Of a stretch of 64,000 bases of DNA, positions 11,940 to 24,169 are shown in pieces. The first letter of the stretch is position 1. Each line of letters opens with the position of its first letter. This stretch comes from Melieria omissa (Eukaryota > Arthropoda > Insecta > Diptera > Ulidiidae), in assembly GCA_963971225.1 (NCBI GenBank), contig OZ020267.1, positions 125,702,068 to 125,766,067 on the forward strand, written 5' to 3'. The translations under genes and the position numbers were made by a program. The notes under the pieces were generated by a model. That model did no database searches. It saw only the letters and a program-made list of their open reading frames with translations, and was not told the origin of the DNA.

Positions 11940-11942
11940 TAA

Positions 11943-12382
11943 AGGCTTGATTACACGTAACGAGTAGAGTGAGAAGACAGCAACTCGAACGAGTACTCGT
12001 TTCGTCTAAACAGTAAGGCGAGTTACTGATTGAGTCAGTGACCGATGAAAGTGGCGAGAGAGTCACTAGAATCACATTTTGTTTGCTAGGCCGAGCACTA
12101 CTTTACTGTTACATTTTTCTCTTTTTCGCAGCGATTCGCGGAACCGCTCGTCACATGCGGAATCGCTCGTAACATGCGGGATGCGTCACACACCACTTTT
12201 CGCTCGGTTGAGTTTAATTGCGCGAGTTGCTTAGTTCATTTTGTGCATTGTAAAACCGAACTGACTTGCCACGTGTCAAAATACGTTTGAACAACTCGTC
12301 GCTTTTGCTCGCCATCCCAATTCTCTTGGCCTAATACCATTTTGATGTCTCGCCACTCTACTCGTTACGTGTAATCAAGCCT
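11943..12382. mobile_element. Harbinger-like MITE, copy 1 (440 bp)
   Basis: It begins AGGCTTGATTACACGTAACG (then AGTAGAGTG) and ends with the inverted sequence. The right flank is TTA and the left is TAA, the latter shared with the isolated MITE end just upstream. Its second copy at 17415-17835 is in the opposite orientation and has a clean 3-bp TTA duplication. Three-base TWA duplications are typical of PIF/Harbinger; no transposase is encoded. Confidence 0.75.
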
Positions 12383-12385
12383 TTA

Positions 12386-13300
12386 GTCTCGTAATCGTGC
12401 CAGTCAAGAAGAAGAAGAAGAAGAAGTTGTTGAGTTAAGGATTTGTTTTCATTAAAAATTTTAATATAATTTTTTATTTCAAAAATAATTTTTCAAAATA
12501 AATTGAAAACTTATAGAAAAATAAAAAAAAATAATTATATCCAAAGAGACATAACTGAACCTAAATGCAACGAAACTTCGTTTGTTTTAAGGTAAAAAAA
12601 AGGGAGACAGTAAGCAACAACGCCAAAAATTTGTCATTTGTAACTTTTTGAAAAAAAAATAAAAAAAATTGACTCCTATGGAAACAATTTATGGAGCTCC
12701 ATTCTTTTCATAACAGAAATAAGTTACTCCATAACGCCACTCACCACTGGGATTCGATATTCAATGTCCTGATTTGACTTATAAAAACGCTGATTAAAAG
12801 CTGAAATAAAAATAGTGAAATCAAAATTTTTTTTTCATATTGAACTTATAAAAGTGTATACTTTTGTTGATCATTATTTGAGATAAGCATTGATTGGGGC
12901 ATTAATCCAAACGTGTCCATCTGTCAACTGTGTGGCAGTCATGAAGACAATTGAGTTCAATTCAGAATGGATTCAGATATGGGAACTTAATTGGGTACTG
13001 ATTGCGTTGAAACTATCACTAAAAGCAGGTTGAAATATGAGATTCTTTTAGCTATTTTAAAGCCGCAACGTTATTTGAAGAAATTTACAAATATTTACCT
13101 TGAAACTCAAACAAAGAACTGATTAAAAAAAAAAGTGAGAAAACGACTTTAAAGCAAAGTTTTCACGTAATGATACATGAGAAAAAGTGAATATGTTGAA
13201 ATTAGCCCAATTAAGAAGTAATTAGGAATTTAACTTTCCATGTCCTTGCAACACACAAACTTCACTGAAATCCGCCTTTAGTTATACACTTCAGCTTTGC
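12386..13300. other. AT-rich non-coding stretch with an AAG run
   Basis: A perfect (AAG)n tract lies at about 12407-12427. The rest is A/T-rich with no gene or clear repeat. Confidence 0.4.
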
Positions 13301-15180
13301 CTCATTAACTGCTCGTTTAAATGTTTTTCACACTCGAAATATTTCCACGCTCGGCACACGCACCTTCGTTGACCTCTCCCTAAAAACAATAAAAACAATA
13401 ACAAAAATAAAAATTATTCCAGCGTACGCGCAGCTGCGTTAAATTGTTGAGCCCACACGCGTGACACAAGCAATTCAATTTATTTCAATTGTGCAAGAAT
13501 ATTGCTGCAACAACAATAACAACACAAACAATGAGAACGCACACAATGCCCTCAGTGCAACACATTGCAGTGAAGTTCAAATTTGTTTTGGTTGCGTCCG
13601 TTGACAATGCGACACTCACTTCATGGCTGCGCGTCAACTGCAATTAAAGAAAGACTGACCGCGACGACGATGGAATGAGCCACGAGTGCGCAACATGTCA
13701 AAACGTTTATTTAAATTCCAATTCGAAATTTGAAATTTGAAATGAATGCACGCCGGCAGCATAAATTGCGAGCGACTGCAGCGCGTCCTGTCTCGATTGC
13801 CAGCGCTTTACTCATTTTCGGACAAGCTGTTGTTGCTGGCATTGTTATTGCTACGAGTATTGTCGTTGTTGTTGTTTTGGTTGCTGGCATGAATAGCGTA
13901 ATGTGCGCGTAAGTGGCAAATTAAAGCAGCACAACAACAACGCTTTGCACTTGACCGCAGTACGGCACACATGCAAACACACACACACACACACACGTAC
14001 ACATTCACATTTTTGCATGCGTAATTTTGGCTATTATTTTCTCGGTTCCAGCTGTTTTGCACTATTGTTGTATATTTATAAATACACACATACGTGGTTG
14101 TATGCATGTGTGTGTGTGTGTGTGTGTGTTTATTTGCGCATTCGGCGCTCCGCTCGTTGCCATGCCGCACGTAATTGTGCTGCATCAGCGCCAAATGCCA
14201 CAAAATATAAAATAGAAATATTGTAATTTATGCAGACGATCCGCAGCCCGCAACTCGTTAGAGAGGATAAAGTTTCAAATTACGCACAACACTTGCATGA
14301 AACAAGTGGCGCAAGCGTGCGTCAGTCGGTCCTGATCGGCTCATTTGTGTGCTGCACTTGGAGCCACTATTCGAAGAGAAACTAAAAACCGGGTTCCTAG
14401 AAAGGGTTTCAAACCAATTAAACAATAAAATTTGGATCCCTGAAAATTTCGACCCCGGAAAAAAACCTCTGCAACATTTCTCCCAAATCGATTCTCCAGC
14501 CAAACTATGATCACAAAAATACACCTATATACTTTGCCCTACCGCCCGCATGCCCTACTATGCGCTACATTCCATCTATTCATCTATCAAAGCAAATAAA
14601 CCCAACAACTCGTTGCAGTGTGAGCCCCTTTACACCAAATACGACACAACTAGAAGCTGAAAAATAGACGCAATGTTTTTGTTATTTTACTTTTGCTTTG
14701 CTATTTCATACATTTACCACTGCGCCCCTCATTGTCCCGTTCCAACAACAAACAGTAATTGCAGCAAGTGCGATTGTTGCTCGTTGGCATCGTTGCCATT
14801 GCTGTTGTGTGCGTTTTTCTTTCATTTGTTGTTTCTGTGGTTTTTTTGTTGTTGCAATTTGGTGCGTCGCACCAAATGATTAAAGCGGAAATCCAATATC
14901 CGCTTTTAGAGTTGGTGGCCTTTGACTTTGTGAAATTTCATCTGTTTTGCATGATTGTCTCAAGTGTTGAAGTTCACTTAATGTCAGCGCAGCGCCTTCA
15001 AATCATGCACCAGTCGCAGCTCTATTATTATCAAAATTTCGGATTTTTTTTGCAACAAATAAGACGGGTTCGAAAGGAGCCAAAAGGGGTTAAGGAGTTC
15101 GATTTCATGAACTGCGTTGCGCTCTGCATGGCCCATTCCAAAAATTTAAAAGTGCACGGTTGAATAATGAAGGCATTCAA
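13301..15180. other. GC-richer island with CA/TG microsatellites
   Basis: ACACACAC tracts at about 13975-13996 and a TG tract at about 14107-14129 lie within otherwise non-repetitive sequence. Open frames on both strands (for example 13808-14203 minus, 14759-15163 plus) translate into repeats or low-complexity text and have no recognisable domains. I read this as non-coding, possibly regulatory. Confidence 0.35.
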
Positions 15181-15949
15181 AGTGTGTGGCATTTGCTCTG
15201 CCGAAGGAGGAAATTTTCTCTAGTTAACCCAATGATCAAGCTTAGACCTTTTGAAAACCTTTTTGAAACTACTGTTCACTAGGTATAAGAAAACTGATGA
15301 ACTGAACGAACGCAACGAGCTTGGATGCCTTCACCTACTAAGATCAGACACCTAATCCCAGTCAATGGAGCAAAGCAGATGTCTCAGGGTTCCTCTAAGT
15401 AAGTAAATTTGATTCCATAGAGGTCGACGTATATGTTAAGAGAAAAGTTGTATTCAACTACAATCTAAATTACATGTCTGGCAGGTTTGACACTTTTCGG
15501 GTTTTTGTTTTTAAAGCCATTTTGAGTAGAGTTTTGAGTAAACCAAATATATCTCTAAGTCATGTCAAAAGTTAAGATAAATCCGTTTATTCCGTTGCAG
15601 TCCTAATAGTGATGTCACACTATTGAAAGTTCTTCAACTTATCCAACTTCAACTTGTCCTTACAGTTGTCCATGTGAATAAAAAATGTATAAAATAGTTA
15701 CCCAAAAAATTGACTTTTTAAAGAAATTCTTAATTTTTTGGTGAAGTCTACGAATTTTCTAAATATACATATACTCTAATGCATGATTCTGATTGCGGTC
15801 TTTGAGCTTCAAATAAGGCTACAGTTAAAGCTTGATTAGACTTTTGGCCTCTGTTTCATATACCGTCGAACTAATTTGGTTTATTTTTCAAAAGCTAAAA
15901 CATTGGTCATGCCATCTCATTGATATCGCGGTTATTAGTGTATGAAGTG

Positions 15950-16085
15950 GCGCACATAGGACTTCATTTTGGGGGTTTCTGTACACATTTTTTGGGCCCA
16001 CTTACATTTGAAATCATTTTTGTCACCCAAAATGTTTATTAAAAACATGAAATTACGGGTTTTGCAAACCCACATTCTCCTCCCT
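15950..16085 (+). repeat. Dispersed repeat, copy 1 (partner at 29455)
   Basis: GTGGCGCACATAGGACTTCA then TTTTGGGGGTTTCTGTACAC aligns with TTGCGCACACAGGATTTCA then TTTAAGGGGGTTTTGTGTAC near 29460. Both are followed by related text containing ACATGAAATT/ACCATTCGAAA and a run of Cs and As. Function and class are unknown. Confidence 0.45.
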
Positions 16086-16304
16086 TATGTTGAATGTACT
16101 GAATGTACGTAAAACTCCAAAAGGAGTTGTCTTTCTTCGACACATCGGATGGTATTGAAAGCTCGAAGAGATCCTTTTCAACCTAACGGAGCTGACCTAT
16201 AAGTGTCAAACTCGGTGAACTCGGTGTCTCGAGTGAATTTCTATGAAGTTTTCCAAACTGGCTGGATTTAATTTGTATAGAAGGAGCAGACGGTTGTGTT
16301 GTTA

Positions 16305-16745
16305 GTGTTGCCAGATCAGGAGATTTCTTCTAGATTTAAAAAATGTTTGGCTCTTAGGAGATTTTAAAGGAAGAAGCATTGTTAAGGAGATTTTGGTGGT
16401 AATACTTAATTAGAAGCACTGAAGCCTTGAATATTGAAAGCCAAAATGACTAAATTAATTTAATTACATTTTTTGCTTTAAAGTGTATAACTTCTGCAAT
16501 GAATGAAGGAAGTACAAAAGCGAATTTTAGACCGATTTATTATATCTTTCGCTTGTGATAAGTCGTTGTTAGGCTGAAGCTAAATGAATAAAACGGCCTT
16601 CCTTCCTTAGTTTGAGACAAATATTATTAAAATAATTGAAGAAGATTTTTTTAATTTTTGAGAGGACATTTACCTTCTTTAAGGTTTAGGATAAAGTCAT
16701 TTCAGGTATCTGGGTAACTTCTAACAATGTTGACGTTGTCAGCAC
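16305..16745 (+). repeat. Dispersed repeat, copy 1 (inverted partner at 35755-36050)
   Basis: GTGTTGCCAGATCAGGAGAT at about 16307 matches the reverse complement of ATCTGCTGATCTGGCAACAC at about 36020. TTTAGGATAAAGTCATTTCA near 16686 corresponds to the reverse complement of TGAAATGACTTTCTCCTAA near 35777. Both share AAGGAGAT units. It is probably an old non-autonomous transposon; the class is unclear. Confidence 0.5.
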
Positions 16746-16974
16746 AAGTACGAACATTCTTCTTGAACATGTTTGACTCATGTCCTGATGCAGAACATAG
16801 GGTGTTCACTAAGAGGCGTTTAGGTTTTTATATTCAGTAGAATTCTGCAGTCAACTTATATTCAGTTTGGAGTCAAATGGCCTTCGTGGAAACATGTCGT
16901 AGGATAAAGAAGGTGAGGAGTGGCGAGTCCTTTTAAAAACTTTGTGATTTTAGTTTGCGGTGGGTTTCTACACT

Positions 16975-17144
16975 CACTTACTAACTTACTTACTGATTCA
17001 CTAAGTTACTAAGTGGCTTACTTACTTACTGCCTTACTGGCTTGGCGACTTATTGACTTAATGACTTACTTACTTAATTACTTACCTTCCTTCTTATTTA
17101 CTTATAAATATACATACTTCCTTAATTACTTACTTACTTACTTT

Positions 17145-17201
<57 letters not shown>

Positions 17202-17328
17202 CGACTTAGTGACTTACTTACATACTTTCTTACTTACTTTCTTACTTACTTACGTTCTGACATAGTGACTTACTTACTTAATTATTTATTGACTTAGTGA
17301 CTTACTTACTTACTTACTGACTTAGTGA

Positions 17329-17359
<31 letters not shown>

Positions 17360-17411
17360 TCTTACTTTCTTACTTACACTTGCTTACTTACTTACTTACT
17401 GTCTTAGTGAC
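16975..17411. repeat. TTAC tetranucleotide microsatellite, left part
   Basis: Long runs of CTTA/TTAC with scattered GACTTAGTGACTTACT interruptions. It resumes at 17839 after a MITE insertion. The open frame at 17013-17297 is only the translation of this repeat. Confidence 0.95.
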
Positions 17412-17414
17412 TTA

Positions 17415-17835
17415 AGGCTTGATTACACGTAACGAGTCGAGTGAAGAGACATCGAAATGGTACTAGGCCGAAAGAATTGGGATAGCGAGCAAAAGCGACG
17501 AGTTGTTCAAACGTATTTTGACACGTGGCGAGTCAGTTCGGTTTTACAATGCACAAAATGAACTATGCAACTCGCGCAATTAAACTCAACCCAGCGAAAA
17601 GTGGTGTGTGACGCATTCCGCATGTGACGAGCAATTTCGCGAATCGCTGCGAAAAAGAGAAAAATGTAACGGTAAAGTAGTGCTCCGCCTAGCAAACAAA
17701 ATGTGGTTCTAGTGACTCTCTCGCCACTTTCATCTGCCACTGACTCAATCAACAACTCGCCTTTCTGTTTAGACGAAACGAGTACTCGTTCAAGTTGCTG
17801 TCTTGTCACTCTACTCGTTACGTGTAATCAAGCCT
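17415..17835. mobile_element. Harbinger-like MITE, copy 2 (421 bp), inside the microsatellite
   Basis: Starts AGGCTTGATTACACGTAACG and ends with the inverse CGTTACGTGTAATCAAGCCT. It is flanked by TTA at 17412-17414 and 17836-17838, a 3-bp target duplication. The TIR match extends about 27-30 bp. Internal sequence matches copy 1 in inverse orientation, including the TGGCGAG and GGTCCGC-like blocks. The 100-codon open frame on the minus strand (17809-17507) shows no transposase features. Confidence 0.88.
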
Positions 17836-17838
17836 TTA

Positions 17839-18000
17839 CGTACTTACTGACTTAGTGACTTACTACCTCATTTACTTACTTACTTACTGATTTAGTGACT
17901 TAATAACTTAGTTACTTACTTACTTACTTACCTATTTACTTACTTACTTACATTATTACTTTCTTACTTGCTTATTTACTTTACTTACTCTCTTACTTTT
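17839..18000. repeat. TTAC tetranucleotide microsatellite, right part
   Basis: Continuation of the tract interrupted by the MITE, with ACTTACTTACTTAC and GACTTAGTGACTTA variants as on the left side. Confidence 0.92.
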
Positions 18001-19429
18001 CATCCTTTTGTAAGGTCACAGTTCTACCAATAAGGCTCAGAATACTTATAAAACTTAACATATATCTAAGATTTAAGGTGTCTCTAGTTGAAAGCTACTG
18101 CAAACGGGAAGTTTTTATTTTTAGAAGAATTTCGAAATTTCTCTTAGAAAGCGTTGAGGTGGGACTCGAATCTAACGTAGTCCATTTCGGCTTCATTAAA
18201 CTTGTAACTAAAAATCTAGTAAATCATATAAAGATAATTCAATGAATCAAGCAGTGTTTCAAGGCCATCAAGCCGCATTAGCCCCCATTCCACATTGTAA
18301 AAATAAATCTTTGCTTGAAGCTTGAAACTCACACATGGCTTTTTCCGGGTTGTGTATTTCGAGTGGAGGCCACGGCCTGCAACGAATGGTTTGGACTGAG
18401 TTTGGGTAAAGAGTGAGAGAAAAATTTGCTAATCGAAATTGATTTATGTGCAGTTGGAGCGAATGCAAATGAAATGCGGCAAAGGTAACGGAAAGCGAAT
18501 AAAAATACAAGCAAACGCTGCAACTGACAAGCAATTTTTCTTTTTTAGAGCAGACAAGCGAAGGTGATGATTGTCGGCATGATTGAAGCAACGAACCGAA
18601 ATGGTGGGGCGTGAAGTGATACGCAACGGCACAGACACAGCTACACTCACACACACGCACATAGAACAAGCAATTATAATTGATTTATATTGCTGTAAAT
18701 TCATTTAATTGTTTCAGCTCCAGGAATTTAGCAAGAATTTATTTCAACGGTCAGTGGGTGGGTGGAAGGTGGGAGATTTCTTAAATGCGTTTAATTTTTT
18801 ATTGCACATGCAACAACTGTCAGCGGTGCACTGCACTTGACACAATATTTTGTTTTTACTGCATTTGCATGCATTCAAGTTGTTGTGCCATTTTGGTGAA
18901 TTAAAATTGTCTACTCCCAACTGAGCTGCCAGCTGTGAAAGTTGTGAATTTTTTGCGCCAGTTAATTTTTGTACCCTACATTCAGCTGTTGGGTTGAATT
19001 CGCTTGCGATATGAACAGAGCCCATGACTTCTTCTGGTGTGTAAAAATTAACACAATGAGTGCAATCAGTGTTACCAGGAGAATATATTTTGCAAAATAT
19101 GTGCACATGTCCGTTCGAAAGACAATCGCTAGCAAAAGTTTATTTTGACGAGGTCTTAAAAAAATGAACGTTCGAAATCAACTACCACTGGTAGAAAAAG
19201 AAGTGAACAGAAAAAAAAATGAATGATGAATGAATGAACAGTTTGAAAAAGGTTTATCAGCATCGAGCGAGCGGCCAGCTCTGGTATCTTATTGGTTGAA
19301 ATTTTGACGTATTTTACCAGTGTACAGGAAAAGCATCAAACGCATTAGTTTTCTACTTATTTCAACATTTCAAACTCAGAATTTTCAACTCCAAAGTTAG
19401 AGTGATGCTGGATATTCGGCACAACTGTG
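18001..19429. other. Non-coding stretch including a GC-richer island (18270-19100)
   Basis: Several open frames on the minus strand around 18268-19106 overlap in different phases and resemble no protein family I know. No gene, RNA or repeat of note is seen. Confidence 0.3.
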
Positions 19430-19520
19430 ATCTGACAAAAGTGACCTGCTAGGATTCATGCACGAATTAAGCTGGGTCAATTAGGTTCTCGAATGACTTG
19501 CAGCTTGTGGTATCCAAGGG
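19430..19520 (+). pseudogene. Non-LTR retrotransposon tail fragment
   Basis: The piece coding for LLGFMHELSWVN and the following non-coding text align with LLEFTNELNCLNQISE and its downstream at about 20040-20180. Both are therefore 3' ends of the same non-LTR family, 500-600 bp apart. Very short and decayed. Confidence 0.4.
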
Positions 19521-19889
19521 ACCCAACTTGCTGCCTACTTGCGGCAAGGTCTTACGCCCTAACAGCGACTTCAACACTTTGTGTAACGTGACGTATTCTA
19601 ATAATAAATTCCATTTGAATCAGATTATATTTTAACCGTAGATCGAGCTTTGTATCAAAAATTGTACATTTGGTTTTTTGTTTTGTTATAACTTTTTTGA
19701 GGATATAACCATTCTTTGTGACTTTGTTTGTGTTGGGATTATGCTTGTTTAAAACCATCTTTCGCACTTTTTTAAGAAAGAGGTCTTGAGAAAATTAAAA
19801 AGTTTATAATTTTCTCCTTTGTATACATATCGTATTATAGGATTCCTTAATGTTTTTGAAGCTCGATAGAGATACTTTTGTGTCACTTG

Positions 19890-20180
19890 ACCTGTAAAGT
19901 TGGGATAACTGCTGCAGTTGTCTAAATGCAGAAGAAGAGGAGATGACAAGTCACCTTATCTGCTACAGGCCGGCTCTCTTTAGACAGAGATAGGAAGCTT
20001 TAGGTGTAGACACAATTCTTCAAGTCAGAACAGACAACAGAAGTTTCCTGCTTGAATTCACTAACGAATTAAATTGCCTTAATCAGATTTCTGAATGACT
20101 TGTCGTAGGCCGATCCTGGGGCCCACATGTGTCTTTTATCAAGAACCCGTGTCCTAACAGTCTAACCTGGGTGAAAAAAG
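19890..20180 (+). pseudogene. Non-LTR retrotransposon C-terminal zinc-knuckle tail
   Basis: Translation gives WDNCCSCLNAEEEEMTSHL followed by ICYRPALFRQR, that is CxxC, a gap, then HxxxC. This is the terminal CCHC motif after the RNase H domain in Jockey/R1-like elements (C.xC..E.ET..H.L..CPAL..R). It is followed by LQVRTDNRSFLLEFTNEL and a stop. No reverse transcriptase lies upstream, so it is a 5'-truncated relic. Confidence 0.5.
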
Positions 20181-21000
20181 CTCACCTAAACTCATTACTA
20201 TTTACAATTCTTAATTTGTTTGGTTGCTTTTCATACTTAAAAATTTTTCGAAGACTGAAGTGAACCCAGTTTCAATGTTTAACTTTTTTGAGAAAGGAAA
20301 TGTGCGATCCATTTTCATTATTTTAATCAAAGTCAATGGAACACATGGATATGGAACACATATGTAGACGCTTTGTATGTCCCATGGACGTGAAAGTTGT
20401 AAGGAACATAACCAAGTGACTCATGTAGATCTTTGAGGTCATTCGTCTAATAAGCATTAAAACTTGGCAGCAGTTGAGCTATCGAAAAGAAATTTGACAT
20501 AAGTAATCCATAGATCAAATGTACAGTTTCTATAGAAAATGGAAATTATCTGTTTACTATTAAACAGAGTTGCCATGTATAGGAATTTTTAAAAATGAGA
20601 ATTTCTATATTTTTAATAATTTGTAAGTTTACTGTCGTAAGGTCCTAAGTGGGAAGAATGGTCGAAAAACGTCCAGGAAAGAGGGCAGCGGTGGAACCAA
20701 TGAATGGAAGACGGTCGAGGTAGAGAGGAAGGAAAGACTAGCAAAGCAATCCTGAAAGCTGAAGAATCCAGCCACGAATTTAGGGTATTATTTTTAAGAT
20801 AAAAGTGGGATAAAAGTAGGTTAACCCCTTCTTAACTAACTTTGGTTCACATTTATTCCTGTTTACCACAGTTCCAATTCTTATCACAATGTGATATTTT
20901 GAAGTTTGAAATTGATGAAGAAGGACATTTTGAAAACCTGACTTTTGACATTTTGAAAACCGACTAGCAAAATTAAGGCGTGGCTTTACTGTAGTGTATA
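20181..21000. other. Non-coding stretch, nothing recognised
   Basis: AT-rich, with short open frames only. AGAGTTGCCATGTATAGGA near 20566 weakly recalls the GTTGCCAGAT repeat at 16307, but the match is too short to call. Confidence 0.3.
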
Positions 21001-23500
21001 AATACATCGGCTCAGACTGACCAAAACACTTTCATTGTTTTTAATCCACATTTGTAAAAAAAAAGTTAAAAGTTATTTCAGTTTTTTTTCATAAAAAATA
21101 CAGAAATGAGTCAAGCGGCAAATTGGCCAACTACACAGCTACAAATAACAACAACAAAAATGGCAAGAGCAACAAATAGCTGCACTGCTCGGCACGTATT
21201 CTATGGTATTCTACGTTTTGCGAATGCTGCGAACTGTAAAAGGCACCAACCAACCAACCGACGAGATGCTGTCGTCCGTCTGTCTGTTCGTCTGTCCGTA
21301 CGCTGTGCTGCCGGCGGCATTGTGCAACATGCTGCTTGCTTTTTGCTGTTTATGGCAACAAGAAGCAGCAGCAGCAACAACAGTAGCAGCTCCTACTTTG
21401 CATGCTAACGCGCTGTCTAACTGCAACAACACCAACGCCAACAACAACAACACCAAATCCAAAAACAATTGTTTTCAGTGTGCAGAAAAGTTTTGTGCTT
21501 TCATTGTGCTGCTCGACTTTGCGGCGAGATTCAGCGCTGCGGCAGCATTTTTACGGCAGTTGTGTTTTTTTTTTTTTTGTATTTTGTTTTTGGACTTTTC
21601 TGTTGTTGTTGCACCCGACGCAACACACAACAATTCCGTTCATAAATCAACAAAATATGCTCTTTAGTTTTGGCTTTCTACGAGAGTTTTGTTTTCAAGT
21701 TTTTGTTTTCAGTTTTTGTGTTTATCATTTCTATGTTGTTGTTAGTGTTGTTGTTGTTAGTTGTTTCTTGAAACATTGCTGCAACATTTTTGCCCACTTG
21801 CCGGCTTTCGGTGCGTGCAGTTGGTTAGATGTTTGCAAGTCTTTCATTGTTGTTGTTGTTGCTGTGTGATTTTGCTGAAATTTAAATTAAGCCTGTCATG
21901 CGGCCAGCAGCAGCGTTGTCCCGTTGCGCCAGCCACATCAAACCAATATTTCGTATTGCAGATTTATGGCGCGTACTCGCATCTTCAAATGAATTACGCG
22001 CGCCGAGCAGTCGTCGTCTTGCCGAATGTGCGTTTCTCAATGGTGTAACAGTGCAACAAAGCGCCGCGCAACATTTATTTATTTACTTGTTTGCATTTAC
22101 TGGCAGCAACCAATGTCTGTCTGTGTGTGTGTGTGTTCGTGTGTTGATTTCAATTGCTTCACGCTGAAATTACTCTTTCGGCCGTTGTTGACTATTTAAC
22201 GCAACGATGGCGCAAAAAGCTGGCCAGCAAAGATTAAAAGCAAAGAAGGCCATATCATTAAAATTGTCTAAAGTATAAAAAGTAAATGTAAGCAGACAAC
22301 TTTAACGAGCGGCAATTCGGACACAACGAAATGCTCACATGATGAATGAAATGTTTAGTTGGGTTGAGTTCCATTGATTTCAACGGAGTCTGGTGGAAAT
22401 TGTTGATGATGCCTCCAATTGGACTGACAGTATTGTAAGCAATCCATCAGAAAATGCTTTCGATAAAGAGAATTTGAATAGTTGAATCGGGAATTGCAAA
22501 GACACATTTTTCTTTGCAGCTTTATGGGATTTGTTCAAACTTAGGCGACTATGCCGTATTCGGTACCACCGCACCTCGCTCATCATCTTTCGCCTTCATA
22601 ACTCATCAAACCATAGATACGCAATTTTTCTGCTATTAAAAACACGCTTCATAAAAGCAACTTTACACCATTCGTACTCGTACAACACAACACAGCCGCC
22701 GAAGACACAACGCGCCCTGTTGTCACGTCCCATCGATGCGTCGACCACCACTGACATCGTTGTGGAGCCTTTGATTGCAAGAAATTATTAAGTGTAATTG
22801 GAAAATGTACAGCGCCAGTTGTACACGGGTTGAATCTGCCCCACTGGTGTCTACCACAATTGCCAATTGTGCAATTTTGTGCGTAAGTTCGCGAAAAACT
22901 CGCCGGACACTTCAGAATGCGCACAAATTGAACCGATTTTCCACGCGGACGCACTTCACAAGCTGTCCTGTTCAATAACAAAAGCACAGCCACCACCGAT
23001 GACACCGCAACACTATGCGCTGAACAGACGTAACAACAACAACAATAACAACAATGACACCAGCAATAACAATGCACACATACATATGTACAATGTACAA
23101 TGGTTAACAGCCAACGAATGACTATTAATACAACGAATATTGCATTGAAGCGGCGCATTAATATCGCAATAAAACCAGCCCAACGCGCCATCGCACCGCC
23201 GATAATGCACCCCCGCTCGGTCCGGCTGTGTGCCCGCTGGTCGATGCGCATAAATGACTCAATTTTTTTGGACGCCCACTGTGCGGCTGGTGGCCGGCAC
23301 GGTCGCCTCAACAGGCACAAATGCAGCGAAAGGGCCGAGCGCCGAGCGAGTATTTTTATATACCATGGAATTCACAATATTGCTGTTGTTGTTTTTATAC
23401 ATCAACAAAACAAAAAATAAATGGCATGGCCCATAAGTAACTAAAATAACAAATATGTTTCAGTCAGTTTCAAGCGACTTGTTCACACCCTACACAAATT
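21001..23500. other. GC-richer island with CAA/CAG/GTT triplets
   Basis: Triplet runs such as AGCAGCAGCAACAACAGTAG (21364), GTTGTTGTTGTTGCTGTG (21849) and AACAACAACAACAATAACAA (23034) are interspersed in non-repetitive sequence. Open frames of up to 223 codons (22649-23320, minus) begin at TTG rather than ATG and show no domain. I see no splice-supported gene. A conserved regulatory region is the more likely reading. Confidence 0.35.
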
Positions 23501-23604
23501 CTAATGAGAGGAGAGGAAAGGAAGGTTTTTAATGGGTTTTCGATGCCTCGATTTTATAGATTCATGTCATTTTTGTTAGTACTTAATCAAGAGGAGAGCT
23601 TTAA

Positions 23605-24099
23605 CACTAGAATGCCCGAAAATCTGACCTACCTAAAATGCCCATAGGTAGTCATTTTGACAACCATATTGTTTACTGACTTTTTTTTAATTTTATTGGT
23701 TTTCAAGTAGCAAATATGAATAAATGCACATTAGATTAAATTAAAATAAGTACTTCAATTACTTTACAAAGAAAATTTACTAATATATAATGGCGTACTT
23801 TCCACATCAATGGGATAAAATGGAATGAAACTTGGAGTATTTCGCAATTGAAGATGCATATTTGTCTTTTATCAGTACGATTTGCTGAAAATTGTATATA
23901 GGTAGTCAAGGTATTTAAGGTAAATTTTGCAAACTTGGGGTAAAAAATCTTTTTACAATATTTTTAATTTATTTATTCCATTTAGCTTTAAAAACTAATA
24001 AAAGTCACGTAAGACATTTATTTAGAAAGCGATGCAACAAAAGTTATTGGCAATAAAAACCTCAATGGAGTCAAAATGACTCCCTTGGGCATTCTAGTG
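23605..24099. mobile_element. 495-bp piggyBac-type MITE with TTAA duplication
   Basis: The left end CACTAGAATGCCC and right end GGGCATTCTAGTG are perfect 13-bp TIRs, flanked by TTAA on both sides (23601-23604, 24100-24103). Subterminal blocks AATGCCCATAGGTAGTCATT and AATGACTCCCTTGGGCATT extend the inverted symmetry. There is no coding capacity. Mobilisation by a piggyBac-family transposase is inferred from the TTAA target. Confidence 0.85.
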
Positions 24100-24169
24100 T
24101 TAAAAGAAGCTCAGATTTTTCACTCCACCAATTTGCTCTGCATTTATAGAAGTCGAATTAGGTCCATTA

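Noticed and set aside
13808..14203. 131-codon minus-strand open frame with His/Thr and Asn runs
   Set aside because: The runs are the CA microsatellite and CAA triplets in translation; no domain or ATG-supported gene structure.
17013..17297. 94-codon open frame rich in Leu, Thr and Tyr
   Set aside because: It is only the translation of the CTTA/TTAC microsatellite.
18150..18185. tRNA-like B box (inverse of GGACTCGAATCT)
   Set aside because: No A box or cloverleaf can be drawn in the AT-rich flanking sequence.
22649..23320. 223-codon open frame on the minus strand
   Set aside because: It begins at TTG (no ATG start), lies in stop-poor GC-richer DNA with cysteine-rich low-complexity translation of triplet repeats, and overlaps open frames in other phases; no domain or splice support.
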